A stretch of 64,000 bases of DNA from Paludibacterium sp. B53371 (GCF_018802765.1 NZ_CP069163.1:1828311-1892310), one strand, 5' to 3'; positions 8,945-19,054 are shown, numbered from the stretch's first letter. Notes: generated from the sequence alone by a model not told the origin. Numbers and translations are program-made.

Positions 8945-11587
8945 TCATTGCAGGCCGGCGTCGGCGTTCTGAGCCAGCCAGGCACGACAGGCTGCCGCCA
9001 GGGCATCGGACAGCCGGAAGACGGTGGCCAGACTGGCACTCATCGCCGCGACATCCTGTGCGGCCGCCAGCTCTTCCAGCTCATAGAGCAGATCAGCATA
9101 GGGCGGATTGAGATAAAGGGCGGCACTGCCCATGCGATGGGCAGTCTGCCCGAGTGCCTCATAGTCTTCTGCCTGCCAGGCTTGTTTCAGCCTGGCCATG
9201 TCCTCCGCATCGCAATCCAGATAGCGCGCCACCAGCGCGCGCACATCCGCCAGATTCCCCTCGAACAGGCTCAGCAACTGCTCGACCTCGATGACCGGCT
9301 GTGCCTGCTCTGCGGGATCGGCGGTCGGTGGTGCAGTATCGGCTGTCGCTGCAGGCACCAGACCGAAGCGTTGCAATGCGGCACGCAGGGTATCGAGGCT
9401 GACTGGCTTGGTCAAATAGTCGGCCATGCCCGCCTGTCGCCCTGCTTCGAAATCAGAGGGGAAGGCATGCGCAGACAAGGCGATGACCGGCACATCGGCC
9501 AGTTTCTCTTCGGCATGAATGCGTCGGGTGAGTTCGAAACCATCCATGTCGGGCATGGAGATGTCGGTCAGCACCAGGGCCACATCACCAGCCTGACGCA
9601 GTTGTGCCAGCGCCTCGGGCCCCGAGCTGGCAAAGCGGGCCTCGACCCCCAGCGTGCGGAACTGAGCGCGCAGCGTGGCCTGATTGATGGGATGGTCTTC
9701 GACCACCCAGACTTCCCCCGTGCGGTAGTGCTCAATGCCAGCGGCCCGGGCGCCATCCTGCACCGGGGGAAATTCGGCTGCGGCCGCTTGCTCGCAGGGC
9801 AGACGCACGCTGAAGCGACTGCCCTCGCCCGGACGGCTGTCAACCGTGACCGAGCCTCCCGCCTGATCCAGCAATTGTTTGATGATGGCCAGCCCCAGGC
9901 CACTGCCGCCGTAATGTCGCACGGTCGAGGCATCCGCCTGGGAGAAGGGCTGGAACAAGCGCGAGATCTGCTCGTCGGTCATGCCGATGCCGCTGTCTTC
10001 GACATCAAGCTGCAGCCAGCCCTGCTGATAATCGATCCGGACGCTCACCACCCCCTCCGCAGTGAACTTGACCGCATTACTGAGCAGATTGCCGAGAATT
10101 TGCCGCAAGCGGTAAGGATCGAGTGAAAGCGTCAGATCCGGCGCTGACGGCCCCTGCCGCAGACACCGGACCGGCTTGCCGGCCACCTGGATGGCCGCCC
10201 GCTGTGACTCCAGCAGTTCGTCCACCAGTTCGCGAATGCACACCGGTTCATGGACAAATTCAACTTTGCCGGTCTGCAGGCGGGTGAACACCAGCACATC
10301 ACTGATCACATGCAGCAACACACTGCTGGAACGCTTGATCAGGGACAGCGACTCACGCTGGGAGGGACTGAGCGGCTCATGCTCGAGCAATTCGAGCATG
10401 GCCATCACCCCATTGAGCGGGGTTCGGATCTCGTGACTCATGACCGCCAGGAACAGCGAACGGGCCTGACTCGCCTGCTCGGCTTCTTCCTTGGCGATCT
10501 GCAGCGAGGCATTGCTGTCACGCAGCGCTTGCTGGTAGTGCAACACCGCCGACAGAGCCTCCTCCGTCGGCCGCAGCATCAGCCGGCGCAAGGTCAGGTA
10601 AAACCAGATCAAGGCCAGCAAGGCCAGCAGCCAGACCAGCGCATGCGGCACCAGCTCGCGCCACTCGACCCCCGGTTCGTCCTTGCGCGACGGGGAATAG
10701 AGCAACACCCAGGGAAGCTGACTGAGCGCGTGCTTGAGCAACAGCTTGCCATCCCGCCGCACGGTTTCGGTCAGGCCAGACTGATGGGTCGCGGTCAACC
10801 CCTGCCAGCGCCCCAGCTCACTCCCCTCGGAGGCATACAAGGTCTGCTGCCCTGACTGCAGGGCAAACCAGCCTTTGCCGGCAAACAGCAAATCCAGATG
10901 GGCCAGCGGGATCGTCTGCACCAGCACTTCGGAACGGCCTTCGGCCTGGATGCCGATATAGGCCGCAACACAATCGCAGACCTGGTTGTCTGCGCGACGA
11001 AAGACCGTCCACTGGGTTTTGCCGGGCGGCAAGGGCGGCAACTGACGCACCCAGGACTGCATGCTGAGCAGAAACCGATGCTCCTGCGCTGCGGGATAAG
11101 TGGCGACATAGCCCCCGGCACGGTCCACCAGCGTCAGAGATCCTTGCCAGGTGAGTACTTTGATCTTGCCGTAGGCCTGATAAAGCACATTGCCGACATG
11201 GGGTAAATCCAGCGGCATGCCGGGCTTGTGCCACACCACGCCGAGAGCGCTTTGATTGCCCCCGGGCAGCGCCATGCCGATGGCCTCGATACCGCCCTCG
11301 GTGGCATAACGTGACACGGGCTCCAGGCGGGGATTGGAAAACGGGTGACTGGCAATGCGCCGCAAATAGACATCAATCAGGGCACTCTCGTAATCGAGCG
11401 TTTCCTGAACCGGCATCAGACGATCCAGCGCTTCGCCATGCACCATCTGCACGCGGGCCTGGAAGCTGGCATACACCACCAGGGTCACGGCCAGCGAAGC
11501 AAGCACGAGCATGACGGCACCACCGCGGCGCAGCAGTCGCGCCGCGCGTGCCAGCGAACCGGGGTCAAAATCAGCCGATTGGCTCAT
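8945..11587 (-). CDS. Hybrid sensor histidine kinase with receiver and HPt domains (BvgS/EvgS/ArcB-like)
   Basis: This 880-residue inner-membrane kinase feeds a multistep phosphorelay. Membrane helices lie at about residues 22-43 and 312-334 and enclose a periplasmic sensor of roughly 270 residues that I do not recognise; it lacks the Venus-flytrap repeats of BvgS. The H-box [12 protein letters not shown] (His near 384) is followed by ATPase motifs [16 protein letters not shown] and [10 protein letters not shown] receiver domain follows, with phospho-acceptor Asp in [12 protein letters not shown] (near 676), and a C-terminal HPt domain with [10 protein letters not shown] (His near 816). Its start overlaps the stop of the response-regulator gene by four bases (ATGA), so the two are translationally coupled. 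The stimulus is unknown. Confidence 0.93.
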   Translation of the reverse strand: MSQSADFDPGSLARAARLLRRGGAVMLVLASLAVTLVVYASFQARVQMVHGEALDRLMPVQETLDYESALIDVYLRRIASHPFSNPRLEPVSRYATEGGIEAIGMALPGGNQSALGVVWHKPGMPLDLPHVGNVLYQAYGKIKVLTWQGSLTLVDRAGGYVATYPAAQEHRFLLSMQSWVRQLPPLPPGKTQWTVFRRADNQVCDCVAAYIGIQAEGRSEVLVQTIPLAHLDLLFAGKGWFALQSGQQTLYASEGSELGRWQGLTATHQSGLTETVRRDGKLLLKHALSQLPWVLLYSPSRKDEPGVEWRELVPHALVWLLALLALIWFYLTLRRLMLRPTEEALSAVLHYQQALRDSNASLQIAKEEAEQASQARSLFLAVMSHEIRTPLNGVMAMLELLEHEPLSPSQRESLSLIKRSSSVLLHVISDVLVFTRLQTGKVEFVHEPVCIRELVDELLESQRAAIQVAGKPVRCLRQGPSAPDLTLSLDPYRLRQILGNLLSNAVKFTAEGVVSVRIDYQQGWLQLDVEDSGIGMTDEQISRLFQPFSQADASTVRHYGGSGLGLAIIKQLLDQAGGSVTVDSRPGEGSRFSVRLPCEQAAAAEFPPVQDGARAAGIEHYRTGEVWVVEDHPINQATLRAQFRTLGVEARFASSGPEALAQLRQAGDVALVLTDISMPDMDGFELTRRIHAEEKLADVPVIALSAHAFPSDFEAGRQAGMADYLTKPVSLDTLRAALQRFGLVPAATADTAPPTADPAEQAQPVIEVEQLLSLFEGNLADVRALVARYLDCDAEDMARLKQAWQAEDYEALGQTAHRMGSAALYLNPPYADLLYELEELAAAQDVAAMSASLATVFRLSDALAAACRAWLAQNADAGLQ

Positions 11588-12243
11588 CGAGACGGCAGAT
11601 CAGTCAGCGGCGCGGCATCATTGACGCCCAGCTCACCGGCCAGGCGGAACAACTCGGCGTCGCTCTGAATATTCAACTTGCGGAACGCTGTCTGCTTCTG
11701 CGTGCTGACGGTCTTGATACTGCGATTCAGCCGCGCCGATATTTCGCTGACACTCTGCCCGGCCAGCAGCAGACGTACCACCACCATTTCGCGCGGCGAC
11801 AGGCTGAGAAATGCCTGCTCGAATCCGGAGGCCCGGCGCACCTCGCCCTGCAATGCCGGATCGATGTAGATACCGCCCTTGGCCACATTGCGAATCGCTT
11901 CACGCAAAGGGTCCCCGGACTGTGTCTTGCGCATGAAGCCATGAGCCCCGGCTTCGATGCAGCGGCTGGCCAGTGCCGCCGATGCCGTACCCGAGAACAC
12001 CAGCAGACGGGTCTCGGGAAAAACCCGTGCCAAATACTGAATCAGCCCGATGCCGTCGAGTTCTCCGGGCATGGAGTAATCCAGAATCACCAGATCGCAG
12101 CGTTGCTCACGCAACAGCTTGATCAACTCGGGGCCCGAAGCCGGCTCACCCAGAATATTGAACTCCGGGTCGCTGCGAAGCACGGTTTTGAGCGCCAGCG
12201 ACACCAGGGGATGATCATCACAAATAACAGTGTTTATCAGCAT
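11584..12243 (-). CDS. NarL/FixJ-family response regulator (BvgA/EvgA-like)
   Basis: This is a response regulator of about 219 residues with an N-terminal receiver domain ([13 protein letters not shown]; phospho-acceptor Asp in [14 protein letters not shown]) and a C-terminal LuxR-type helix-turn-helix ([20 protein letters not shown] and [15 protein letters not shown]). It is the first gene of a two-gene unit with the hybrid kinase, the expected output partner of the HPt domain. ATG 12243 is chosen because GGAAAG precedes it, although the spacing is short; another ATG four codons upstream (12255) is possible. A GCATAAT inverted repeat lies about 65 bases upstream. Confidence 0.92.
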   Translation of the reverse strand: MLINTVICDDHPLVSLALKTVLRSDPEFNILGEPASGPELIKLLREQRCDLVILDYSMPGELDGIGLIQYLARVFPETRLLVFSGTASAALASRCIEAGAHGFMRKTQSGDPLREAIRNVAKGGIYIDPALQGEVRRASGFEQAFLSLSPREMVVVRLLLAGQSVSEISARLNRSIKTVSTQKQTAFRKLNIQSDAELFRLAGELGVNDAAPLTDLPSR

Positions 12244-12307
12244 TTTCTTTCCCATGATGAACGATGATCATCCATCGTTGATAACCTGATTCTGATTGTT
12301 TTTTTCA

Positions 12308-12327
12308 GCATAATAGTCCAATTATGC
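12308..12327. promoter_or_regulatory. Inverted repeat in the divergent response regulator/hugZ-like gap
   Basis: GCATAAT and ATTATGC form a perfect 7-bp inverted repeat with a 6-base spacer. It lies in the 138-base AT-rich gap between the response-regulator gene and the divergent HugZ-like gene, and could serve either. The same half-site occurs in the palindrome at 62267-62291. The role is inferred from position only. Confidence 0.35.
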
Positions 12328-12381
12328 CGTCAAGATTTCAGACAAAACATGATCGAATAATAGGAAATTCTGATAATAGCC

Positions 12382-13017
12382 ATGAAAATCTACTCAGATT
12401 CAGTCATCCAAATCTTACATGAGTGCTCGGCTGCCGCGCTGGCCACCCATGCAGCCAACCTGCCCGGATTTCCTTATGCCAGCTCGCTCTCGTATGTGCC
12501 GGATGTCGACCACTGTCCCTTGTTCCTCATCAGCCGGCTGGCGGAACACACCCGCAACCTGATGGCCGACCCGCGCGCCAGCCTGCTGATCCAGACCCCC
12601 AGCGCGGAGGGGCCGGAAACAGCCGCTCGTCTGACACTGATCGGCGAGGTCAGACCGGTTGACGACACCGCGGCACGGCGCGCGCGCTATGTGCGCTATT
12701 TGCCGGCGGCTGCGGATTATCTGACGCTGGGAGACTTTACCTTCTTCCGTTTCCAGCCGCAGCGGGCCCGGCTGGTGGCTGGTTTTGGTCGCATGGGCTG
12801 GCTGGAACAGGCACAGTGGGACGACATGCCGACATTGCAGGCCGCAGAAGAAGCACAACTGCTGGCCAGTCTGCCGGCAGAAAGCGACGTGTTGGGCATT
12901 GATTGCTTCGGTGTGGACCGGCGCTTGCAAGGTGTGCGCCAGCGCCTGGCCTTCGGCCAGACACTGGCGTTCGAGCAGATTCCCGCTCAGCTGGTACAAC
13001 TCGGACTGCGGATCTGA
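12382..13017 (+). CDS. HugZ/pyridoxamine-5'-phosphate-oxidase-fold protein
   Basis: The 211-residue protein has the flavin-reductase-like split-barrel features of the HugZ family: an N-terminal segment with ALATHAANLPGFPYASSL, the strand LFLISRLAEHTRNLMADPRA, and the family-typical LVAGFGRMGWL in the middle. HugZ-like proteins bind heme or flavin and some degrade heme. The C-terminal 60 residues correspond to the DUF2470-like or HugZ tail by position, but this part is divergent. No heme-uptake genes are next to it; its neighbours are a two-component system and a transglutaminase-like gene. Fold assignment is fairly secure, heme cleavage is not. Confidence 0.75.
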   Translation: MKIYSDSVIQILHECSAAALATHAANLPGFPYASSLSYVPDVDHCPLFLISRLAEHTRNLMADPRASLLIQTPSAEGPETAARLTLIGEVRPVDDTAARRARYVRYLPAAADYLTLGDFTFFRFQPQRARLVAGFGRMGWLEQAQWDDMPTLQAAEEAQLLASLPAESDVLGIDCFGVDRRLQGVRQRLAFGQTLAFEQIPAQLVQLGLRI

Positions 13018-13027
13018 CCCTTTCCGC

Positions 13028-14932
13028 TCAGTGCTGCGGCTGCAGCAGGATCTGGGCACGCAGGTCGCGCGCCACGGCATGGACCAGCTGGCGCAACTGC
13101 GGATAACGCTCTGGTGCCAGAACCGGCGGATTGTCTTTCAGCACCAGCAGCCGGCGCACCTGGACCGACTGGCCGACGTGCAGATACTCGGCACGATAGT
13201 CCCCCAGAGGAGACGTCATGTGCACCGGGCGCGGCAAAGCCAGCACACCCACGCCAGGGGGCAATTGCAACGTCAGGGTTTCCTGGAAATAGCCATTGTC
13301 CAGCATGGTGGGGGTACGACGGCTGGGCTGGGTACCGCCGGAATCAACGAAGGCAGACAGGCCGAGCACATTATCGGCCCCGCTGGGCAAAACCACGGCG
13401 GTCGGGCCACTCAGGTCGACATACTCCGGCAGGGTAAATTCGGACTGATAGCCAAACGGCTTGTCCAGCGCATACAGCGGATCGAGCCGCAGCGTGCCAC
13501 TGCCTTGCAGTCCGCGATTGGCCAGCAGGTGACCGGCGGCTTCGGCCTCCATGCCCGGGGTGATGCCGGACAAGGCCGAGCGGGCCAGGAAGTCATACAC
13601 CCCGCTGTGGCGGATCTTGCTGGCGCCCTTGAGACTGCCGTCCGGCAGCAGGGCAAATTGCGTATCGACCAGCACCCGGTCATGCGCCGGATTCAGGATC
13701 GGCAGGGTCATCAGCCGCGGCTGGCCGCTGCCGTCATCCATGACCAGCGCTGTCTTGCCGGCCTCGGTATCCGGCAAGGTGCCGAACGGTGCCAGTTGCG
13801 CCGTGGTATCGACAAACAGGTCCCATTGCGGCAGGTAGTTGATGGCGTGATTGAATGCCCCGGTGGGCACAGCCACACGTGACAACCACCAGCTTTGATC
13901 GGCATTGATCAGCACGGCACTGCTCTTGATGCCGCGAGCCGTCAGCAGCGCCTGATACAGGGTGACATGGTCCTTGCAGTCGCCGTAGAGTGCGCGCGCC
14001 ACCGTTTCGGCATCGTGCGGCACCACGCCGCCGGCGCCAAAATAGATCGCCACATAGCGGATATTGTTGCTGACCCAGCGATACAGCGCTTCGGCCTGGG
14101 CGCGCGGATCGCTGATGCCGCGCGTAATGTCTGCGGCCAGTTGACGGATATAGGGCGTGACGGCCGCCTTGGGGTCGGCGCGCTGCGCATAGGCGCGCGC
14201 CAGCGCCTCGTAGCCCGAAAGCGTCGACAGGGCGACGCGCGGGCTGTAATCGACCTCACTGATGGCATCACTCTCCGGCGCCTGTGCCGCGTTGCGGCCG
14301 GCCTGCCAGTGCCAGCTGCGGTAGCCGGCACGGATCGGCGCCACCTCGCCTCCCTGCACGCCAATGGCCTCCACCTGCAGCTTCATGCTCGCCGGCAGGT
14401 GTACATACAGATCCGAGGACTCGCGGTCTTCGTTGAGCGAGTAATACTCCTGCAGCGCAAATACCCCGGGAAACAGCGGCTGACGCACCAGGCGGCGGAA
14501 CTGGACATGTACCCTGGCGCCGGGCGACAAGGCGGGAAAAACGACATTCATCACCTTGGAGTCGTCAAACATCGGCGCACCGGCACTCTCGCTGCTCTGC
14601 TGCAGCAGGATGCCCTCCTTGCCGACACGGATTTTTTTACCCTCAGGCGTCAGGGTATAGGCATTGATCACCTGGACCGATTGCAGGGAAGAACTAAACT
14701 GAATCGGGTACTGCCCGAGCACATCCACACCCGCCTGGGTATTGACGCGCAACTCCTCCGTCACGTCTTCACGGTAGCTGCCGTCAGCCTTGACGTCGTA
14801 TACCGCGACCGACTTGAGTACCGTATACGAAGGCGTATAGCCCTCGGTGACGGCCGGAGCCAGCGGCACGGCGGCCATGGCCAGCGCAGGGAATATCAGG
14901 AATGCGAGCAAGAAGAAACGATGACGAACCAT
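13028..14932 (-). CDS. DUF3857 and transglutaminase-like domain protein, exported
   Basis: This 634-residue protein begins with a signal peptide (basic MVRHR, hydrophobic FFLLAFLIFPALAMAA), so it is likely periplasmic or surface-exposed. The N-terminal half resembles DUF3857 (SYTVLKSVAVYDVKADGSY). The middle carries a transglutaminase-like core: VSNNIRYVAIYFG, then the nucleophile block YGDCKDHVTLYQALL, with His in GAFNHAINYL and Asp in LFVDTTAQ completing a Cys-His-Asp triad. The C-terminal part is a beta-rich extension. Such proteins are widespread but their substrates are poorly known. It is convergent with the HugZ-like gene, with only 10 bases between stops. Confidence 0.85.
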   Translation of the reverse strand: MVRHRFFLLAFLIFPALAMAAVPLAPAVTEGYTPSYTVLKSVAVYDVKADGSYREDVTEELRVNTQAGVDVLGQYPIQFSSSLQSVQVINAYTLTPEGKKIRVGKEGILLQQSSESAGAPMFDDSKVMNVVFPALSPGARVHVQFRRLVRQPLFPGVFALQEYYSLNEDRESSDLYVHLPASMKLQVEAIGVQGGEVAPIRAGYRSWHWQAGRNAAQAPESDAISEVDYSPRVALSTLSGYEALARAYAQRADPKAAVTPYIRQLAADITRGISDPRAQAEALYRWVSNNIRYVAIYFGAGGVVPHDAETVARALYGDCKDHVTLYQALLTARGIKSSAVLINADQSWWLSRVAVPTGAFNHAINYLPQWDLFVDTTAQLAPFGTLPDTEAGKTALVMDDGSGQPRLMTLPILNPAHDRVLVDTQFALLPDGSLKGASKIRHSGVYDFLARSALSGITPGMEAEAAGHLLANRGLQGSGTLRLDPLYALDKPFGYQSEFTLPEYVDLSGPTAVVLPSGADNVLGLSAFVDSGGTQPSRRTPTMLDNGYFQETLTLQLPPGVGVLALPRPVHMTSPLGDYRAEYLHVGQSVQVRRLLVLKDNPPVLAPERYPQLRQLVHAVARDLRAQILLQPQH

Positions 14933-15076
14933 GCCTACCCCAAAATGACATCCATTGAAGCGCCGACCCGGACCCGGCGTCCGACGCAGTGAATATTACG
15001 AATTGATCTTTGCATTGAACCAACCATTCTATAGCATGACAAACCCGTAGCGTTTTCCATTATGGCCCATTAGACC

Positions 15077-16369
15077 ATGCAAATAGACACTCAACTCTGG
15101 CCAGAATTCATCAAGGCCGTCCGCAAAGAAGTGGTTCCGGCACTGGGCTGCACTGAACCCATCTCGCTGGCCCTGGCGGCAGCCATCGCGCGCGAGCATC
15201 TGGGCGCGCCCCCGCAACGCATTGATGCGGCCGTCTCACCCAACCTGATGAAGAACGGCATGGGGGTCACTGTCCCCGGCACCGGCATGGTCGGCATGCC
15301 GATTGCCGCGGCCGTGGGCGCCCTGGCAGGAGACCCGCACGCCGGGCTGGAAGTGCTGAAGAACCTGCAGCCACAGGATGTCGCCCAAGCGCGCGCCATG
15401 CTGGATCAGGGGCTGGTGCGCATCAGCGTGGCACCGGTCGACAATGTGCTGTATTCAGAGGCGCGCCTGCAGGCCGACGATCACTGGGTGCGGGTGGCGA
15501 TCGCCGATGCGCACACCCGGGTCGTACTGATTGAAAAGGATGGCCAGACGCTGTTCACCCTGCCGCCGACACCGGCCAACAGCAAGAGCGACAGCTACTC
15601 GCTCGCCGGGGCCAGTGCGCGTGCGGTGTTCGAGTTTGCCACCCTCGCCCCGCTGGAGGACATCCGCTTCATCGCCCAGGCCGGCGAGCTGAACACCGCC
15701 CTGTCAGATGAGGGACTGAAGGGTGAGTACGGCCTGGCCATCGGCGCCTCCCTGCAGCGCAATATCGAGCGCGGCATTCTGGCCGACGATCTGCTGACCA
15801 GGGTACTCAAGCGCACCACGGCCGCATCGGATGCCCGCATGGGCGGTGCCATGGCGCCGGCGATGAGCAACTCCGGCTCGGGTAATCAGGGCATTGCCGC
15901 CTCCATGCCGGTGGTGGTGGTGGCCGACCACCTGGAGGTCAGCGAGGAGCAGCGCATCCGCGCCCTGATGCTGTCCAACCTGATGGCCATCTATATCAAG
16001 AGCTACCAGCACAAGCTGTCTGCCCTGTGCGCGGTCACCACCGCGGCCATGGGCTCGGCGGCCGGCATGGCCTGGCTGCTGGGCGGAGATGTCGAAACGG
16101 TCGGCCGGGCCATTTGCAACATGATTGGTGACGTGGCCGGCATGATCTGCGATGGTGCCAACAATGGCTGTGCCATGAAGGTGTCCTCTTCGGTCGGCGC
16201 CGCGGTCAAGGCGGTCTTGCTGGCGCTGGACGGCATCCGTGTCGGCGGCAGCGACGGCATCGTATCGGAAGATGTCGACCAGACGATTCGCAATCTGGCA
16301 TCGCTGGTCAATCAGGGCATGGTGGAAACCGATCAGCAGATCCTCCGGATCATGCTGAGCAAGGACTGA
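15077..16369 (+). CDS. cyuA: L-cysteine desulfidase (CyuA/YhaM, UPF0597 family)
   Basis: The 430-residue enzyme belongs to the UPF0597/CyuA family, iron-sulfur enzymes related to the serine dehydratase alpha subunit that split L-cysteine into pyruvate, sulfide and ammonia. The signature is visible: VVPALGCTEPISLALAAA near the N terminus, GMGVTVPGTGMVG, and the Cys-rich C-terminal part ICNMIGDVAGMICDGANNGC that, with the N-terminal Cys, would bind a [4Fe-4S] cluster. The stop is three bases before a metallo-beta-lactamase-fold gene, indicating an operon. No cyuP transporter or CyuR regulator is adjacent. Naming follows the family; some members may act on other amino acids. Confidence 0.85.
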   Translation: MQIDTQLWPEFIKAVRKEVVPALGCTEPISLALAAAIAREHLGAPPQRIDAAVSPNLMKNGMGVTVPGTGMVGMPIAAAVGALAGDPHAGLEVLKNLQPQDVAQARAMLDQGLVRISVAPVDNVLYSEARLQADDHWVRVAIADAHTRVVLIEKDGQTLFTLPPTPANSKSDSYSLAGASARAVFEFATLAPLEDIRFIAQAGELNTALSDEGLKGEYGLAIGASLQRNIERGILADDLLTRVLKRTTAASDARMGGAMAPAMSNSGSGNQGIAASMPVVVVADHLEVSEEQRIRALMLSNLMAIYIKSYQHKLSALCAVTTAAMGSAAGMAWLLGGDVETVGRAICNMIGDVAGMICDGANNGCAMKVSSSVGAAVKAVLLALDGIRVGGSDGIVSEDVDQTIRNLASLVNQGMVETDQQILRIMLSKD

Positions 16370-16372
16370 GTC

Positions 16373-17212
16373 ATGCCCCTGACCGTGACGGTGCTGGTCG
16401 AAAACCGGTCACTGCGTGACGACCTGCTGGCCGGACGCGGTCTCTCGCTGCACCTGCAGGCAGACGAACACAGCGTGCTGTTCGACACGGGTCCGGATGA
16501 ACGGCTGATTACCAATGCCGAGCGACTGGGCATCGACCTGAGCCGGGTCAGTACCATCGTGCTGTCACACGGCCATTACGACCATAGTGGCGGTCTGCCG
16601 GCGCTGGCTGCCTGGTTTGCCCGGCGCAGCCTGCGCCCGCAACTGGTGGCACATCCCGCCGCCTTCCTGTCACGTGGCATCCTGCTGCCCCTGAGGCGCC
16701 GTGCTCAGCCCTGGCGCCAACTCGGGTCCCCGATGGATCAGACGGCGCTGGCCAAACACTTTACCCTCACCCTGAGCGATACCCCGCTCCCCTTGCCCGG
16801 TCGCCTGTGCTTTCTGGGACAGGTACCACGCCGAACCGGCATCCCCGGCGGCAAGTCGCTCGGCGCCAAACTGACTGCGCAAGGCTGGCGTCGCGACGAG
16901 GTCGCCGACGATTCCGGGCTGGTCTGGCAGGGTGATGACGGGCTGGTGGTGTTGAGCGGCTGCGCGCATGCCGGCATCTGCAACCTGACCGAGCAGGCGC
17001 GCCAGGTGGGCGGCGTGTCTCAGCCGGTGCAGGCGGTACTGGGCGGTTTTCATCTGCGCAGCAGCGGACCCGGGGATTTGTGGCAGGTGCGGGGGTATTT
17101 CCGCCAACTGGGGGCGGCGCGGGTGGGGGCCTGTCACTGCAGCGGCTGGGGACGCCACTGGCTGCCGGGTCAGAGCGACATCAGCACGGGCAGCCAATTA
17201 CAGTTTCAGTGA
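16373..17212 (+). CDS. MBL-fold metallohydrolase
   Basis: This 279-residue protein has the metallo-beta-lactamase fold. The metal-binding motif LSHGHYDHSGGLPAL lies at about residues 62-76, with later histidines in SGCAHAGICNL and GGFHL. The pattern fits the sub-family often annotated as 7,8-dihydropterin-6-methyl-4-(beta-D-ribofuranosyl)-aminobenzene-5'-phosphate synthase-like, whose bacterial members rarely have known substrates. AAGGAC within the end of cyuA supplies a ribosome site, and only three bases separate the genes. Cys-rich context in the C terminus (GACHCSGW) is characteristic of this subgroup. A role tied to cysteine or sulfide metabolism is inference from the operon. Confidence 0.85.
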   Translation: MPLTVTVLVENRSLRDDLLAGRGLSLHLQADEHSVLFDTGPDERLITNAERLGIDLSRVSTIVLSHGHYDHSGGLPALAAWFARRSLRPQLVAHPAAFLSRGILLPLRRRAQPWRQLGSPMDQTALAKHFTLTLSDTPLPLPGRLCFLGQVPRRTGIPGGKSLGAKLTAQGWRRDEVADDSGLVWQGDDGLVVLSGCAHAGICNLTEQARQVGGVSQPVQAVLGGFHLRSSGPGDLWQVRGYFRQLGAARVGACHCSGWGRHWLPGQSDISTGSQLQFQ

Positions 17213-17234
17213 GCCCCCGTGGGAAAAAAAGGAT

Positions 17235-17435
17235 TCAGCGCGCCAGGATTTCGATCATCACATCCTTGATCAGAAAACCGAACACACCGACACCCAGCAC
17301 CAAAAACAGCATGGCTGTGCCGAAGCGGCCCGCACCGGACTTCTTGCCAAGATCCCAGATGATGAAGCCCATGAAGACCATCAGAACGGTGAGGCAGCCA
17401 TACATGCTGAGATTGGTGAATTCCTGTTCCGACAT
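17235..17435 (-). CDS. DUF2788 small membrane protein
   Basis: The 66-residue product begins MSEQEFTNLSMYGCLTVL and has two hydrophobic helices, about residues 9-28 and 40-62, separated by the conserved WDLGKKSGAGRFG loop. This is the DUF2788 pattern common in beta- and gammaproteobacteria. Function is unknown. It stands alone downstream of the argG terminator, on the same strand, with its own start region (CCGGAGCAAGC before ATG). Confidence 0.8.
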   Translation of the reverse strand: MSEQEFTNLSMYGCLTVLMVFMGFIIWDLGKKSGAGRFGTAMLFLVLGVGVFGFLIKDVMIEILAR

Positions 17436-17489
17436 GCTTGCTCCGGGTGATTTAAAAAACGCAATGCAATATTAATCAAAGACTTGCCA

Positions 17490-17516
17490 AAAAGAAAGAG
17501 CCACCTTGCGGTGGCT
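17490..17516 (-). terminator. Rho-independent terminator of argG
   Basis: On the minus strand, AGCCACC-GCAA-GGTGGCT forms a perfect 7-bp stem with a GNRA-like loop and is followed by CTTTCTTTTT. It lies 10 bases after the argG stop and separates argG from the DUF2788 gene. Confidence 0.85.
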
Positions 17517-17526
17517 CCTGGCCTGC

Positions 17527-18750
17527 TTACTTGTTCAGGTGCCGGTGGTGGGCGGCAATCCGCATGCGCAGGGCATTGAGACGAATGAAGCCGGCAGCAT
17601 CAGCATGATTGTAGGCGCCGCCATCCTCATCGAAGGTGGCAATGCGCGCATCGAACAGCGAGTCGGAGGAGTCGCGGCCGACGACATAGACAGCGCCCTT
17701 ATAGAGTTTGAGACGTACCCAGCCATTCACCGAGGCCTGCGAGGCATCGATCATCTGCTGCATCATCTTGCGCTCGGGCGACCACCAGTAGCCGGTGTAG
17801 ATGAGGTTGGCGTACTTCGGCATCAGCTCGTCCTTGAGGTGCGCCACTTCCCGATCCAGGGTGATCGACTCGATGGCCCGGTGCGCCTTGAGCATGATGG
17901 TGCCGCCCGGGGTTTCATAGCAGCCGCGCGACTTCATGCCGACATAGCGGTTTTCCACCAGATCCAGCCGGCCGATACCGTGCTTGTTGCCCAGCCGGTT
18001 CAGCTCGGTCAGCACGGCGGCCGGGCTCATGGCGTGGCCATTGATGGCCACGATGTCGCCGCCGGCGAACTCCAGCTCGACGTACTCTGCCTCGTTGGGT
18101 GCATTTTCCGGACTGGTGGTCCACAGCCACATCGACTCTTCCGGCTCTTTGGACGGATCTTCCAGGATCGCGCCCTCATAAGAGATGTGCAGCAGGTTGG
18201 CATCCATCGAATACGGGCTGCCGCCATTGCGTTTATTGGAAATGTCGATGCCATTGGCCTCGGCATAGTTGAGCAGCTTCTCCCGCGACAGCAGGTCCCA
18301 TTCACGCCACGGCGCAATCACCTTGACGTCGGGCTTGAGGGCGTAATAGCCCAGCTCGAAGCGCACCTGATCGTTACCCTTGCCGGTGCAACCATGGGAG
18401 ACGGCATCGGCGCCGACCCGGTTGGCGATTTCGATCTGGCGCTTGGCGATCAGCGGCCGGGCGATGGAGGTGCCGAGCAGGTATTCACCTTCGTAGATGG
18501 CATTGGCGCGGAACATCGGGAACACGAAGTCGCGCACGAACTCTTCGCGCAGATCATCGATATAGATGTTTTCCGGCTTGATGCCGAGCGAAATGGCCTT
18601 GCGCCGGGCCGGTTCGACTTCTTCGCCCTGGCCGATGTCGGCGGTAAAAGTCACCACCTCGCATTGATAGGTGTCCTGCAGCCATTTGAGGATAACCGAG
18701 GTATCCAGACCGCCAGAATAAGCCAGAACTACTTTATTGATATCCGACAT
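17527..18750 (-). CDS. argG: Argininosuccinate synthase
   Basis: ArgG condenses citrulline and aspartate with ATP to argininosuccinate, the penultimate step of arginine synthesis. The 407-residue length is standard. The N-type ATP pyrophosphatase loop [15 protein letters not shown] is at about residues 10-24, and conserved blocks [15 protein letters not shown] and [14 protein letters not shown] follow. A GGGGAATG ribosome site precedes ATG 18750. The gene ends in a clear terminator. A possible small gene on the same strand lies 103 bases upstream, and a candidate promoter is near 19193-19221. Confidence 0.97.
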   Translation of the reverse strand: MSDINKVVLAYSGGLDTSVILKWLQDTYQCEVVTFTADIGQGEEVEPARRKAISLGIKPENIYIDDLREEFVRDFVFPMFRANAIYEGEYLLGTSIARPLIAKRQIEIANRVGADAVSHGCTGKGNDQVRFELGYYALKPDVKVIAPWREWDLLSREKLLNYAEANGIDISNKRNGGSPYSMDANLLHISYEGAILEDPSKEPEESMWLWTTSPENAPNEAEYVELEFAGGDIVAINGHAMSPAAVLTELNRLGNKHGIGRLDLVENRYVGMKSRGCYETPGGTIMLKAHRAIESITLDREVAHLKDELMPKYANLIYTGYWWSPERKMMQQMIDASQASVNGWVRLKLYKGAVYVVGRDSSDSLFDARIATFDEDGGAYNHADAAGFIRLNALRMRIAAHHRHLNK

Positions 18751-18853
18751 GATTCATTCCCCACATTTGCAAAAGTCGTACGCAACCATCACGGAAACAC
18801 CGTGAGTCAATCCATCACTTGGCGCCACATGGGCGCATCAGGGGCAGGGTTGG

Positions 18854-19054
18854 TTAGCGGCTTCGTCGCAAAGTCTGGGCAAGAGCGCCGGTGGCGAGAT
18901 TGGACTGGACGTTGGAGAGAACCTGGCCCAGCCGCGCCACATTGGACAGAAGCCGGCCATATCGTCGCTCGCGGACCAGTCGTCGCACGAAGAGACCACG
19001 GATCTCTTCATGGGGCTGGCTGCTGTGCGATGGATATTTGATGGTTTCCGTCAT
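18854..19054 (-). CDS. Possible small basic protein upstream of argG
   Basis: A 66-codon frame starts MTETIKYPSHSSQPHEE and continues with a strongly basic, amphipathic part rich in Arg and Leu (RGLFVRRLVRERRYGRLL). It is on the argG strand, 103 bases upstream of it, with AGAGAGTAACC just before the ATG as a possible ribosome site. I do not recognise a family. The otherwise unexplained 567-base gap between argG and dinG makes a real small gene plausible, but a chance frame in GC-rich DNA is not excluded. Confidence 0.35.
   Translation of the reverse strand: MTETIKYPSHSSQPHEEIRGLFVRRLVRERRYGRLLSNVARLGQVLSNVQSNLATGALAQTLRRSR

Noticed and set aside
17506..19041. 511-codon plus-strand frame across argG
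   Set aside because: It lies antisense to argG with a His/Gln/Gly-rich composition typical of shadows in GC-rich genes.
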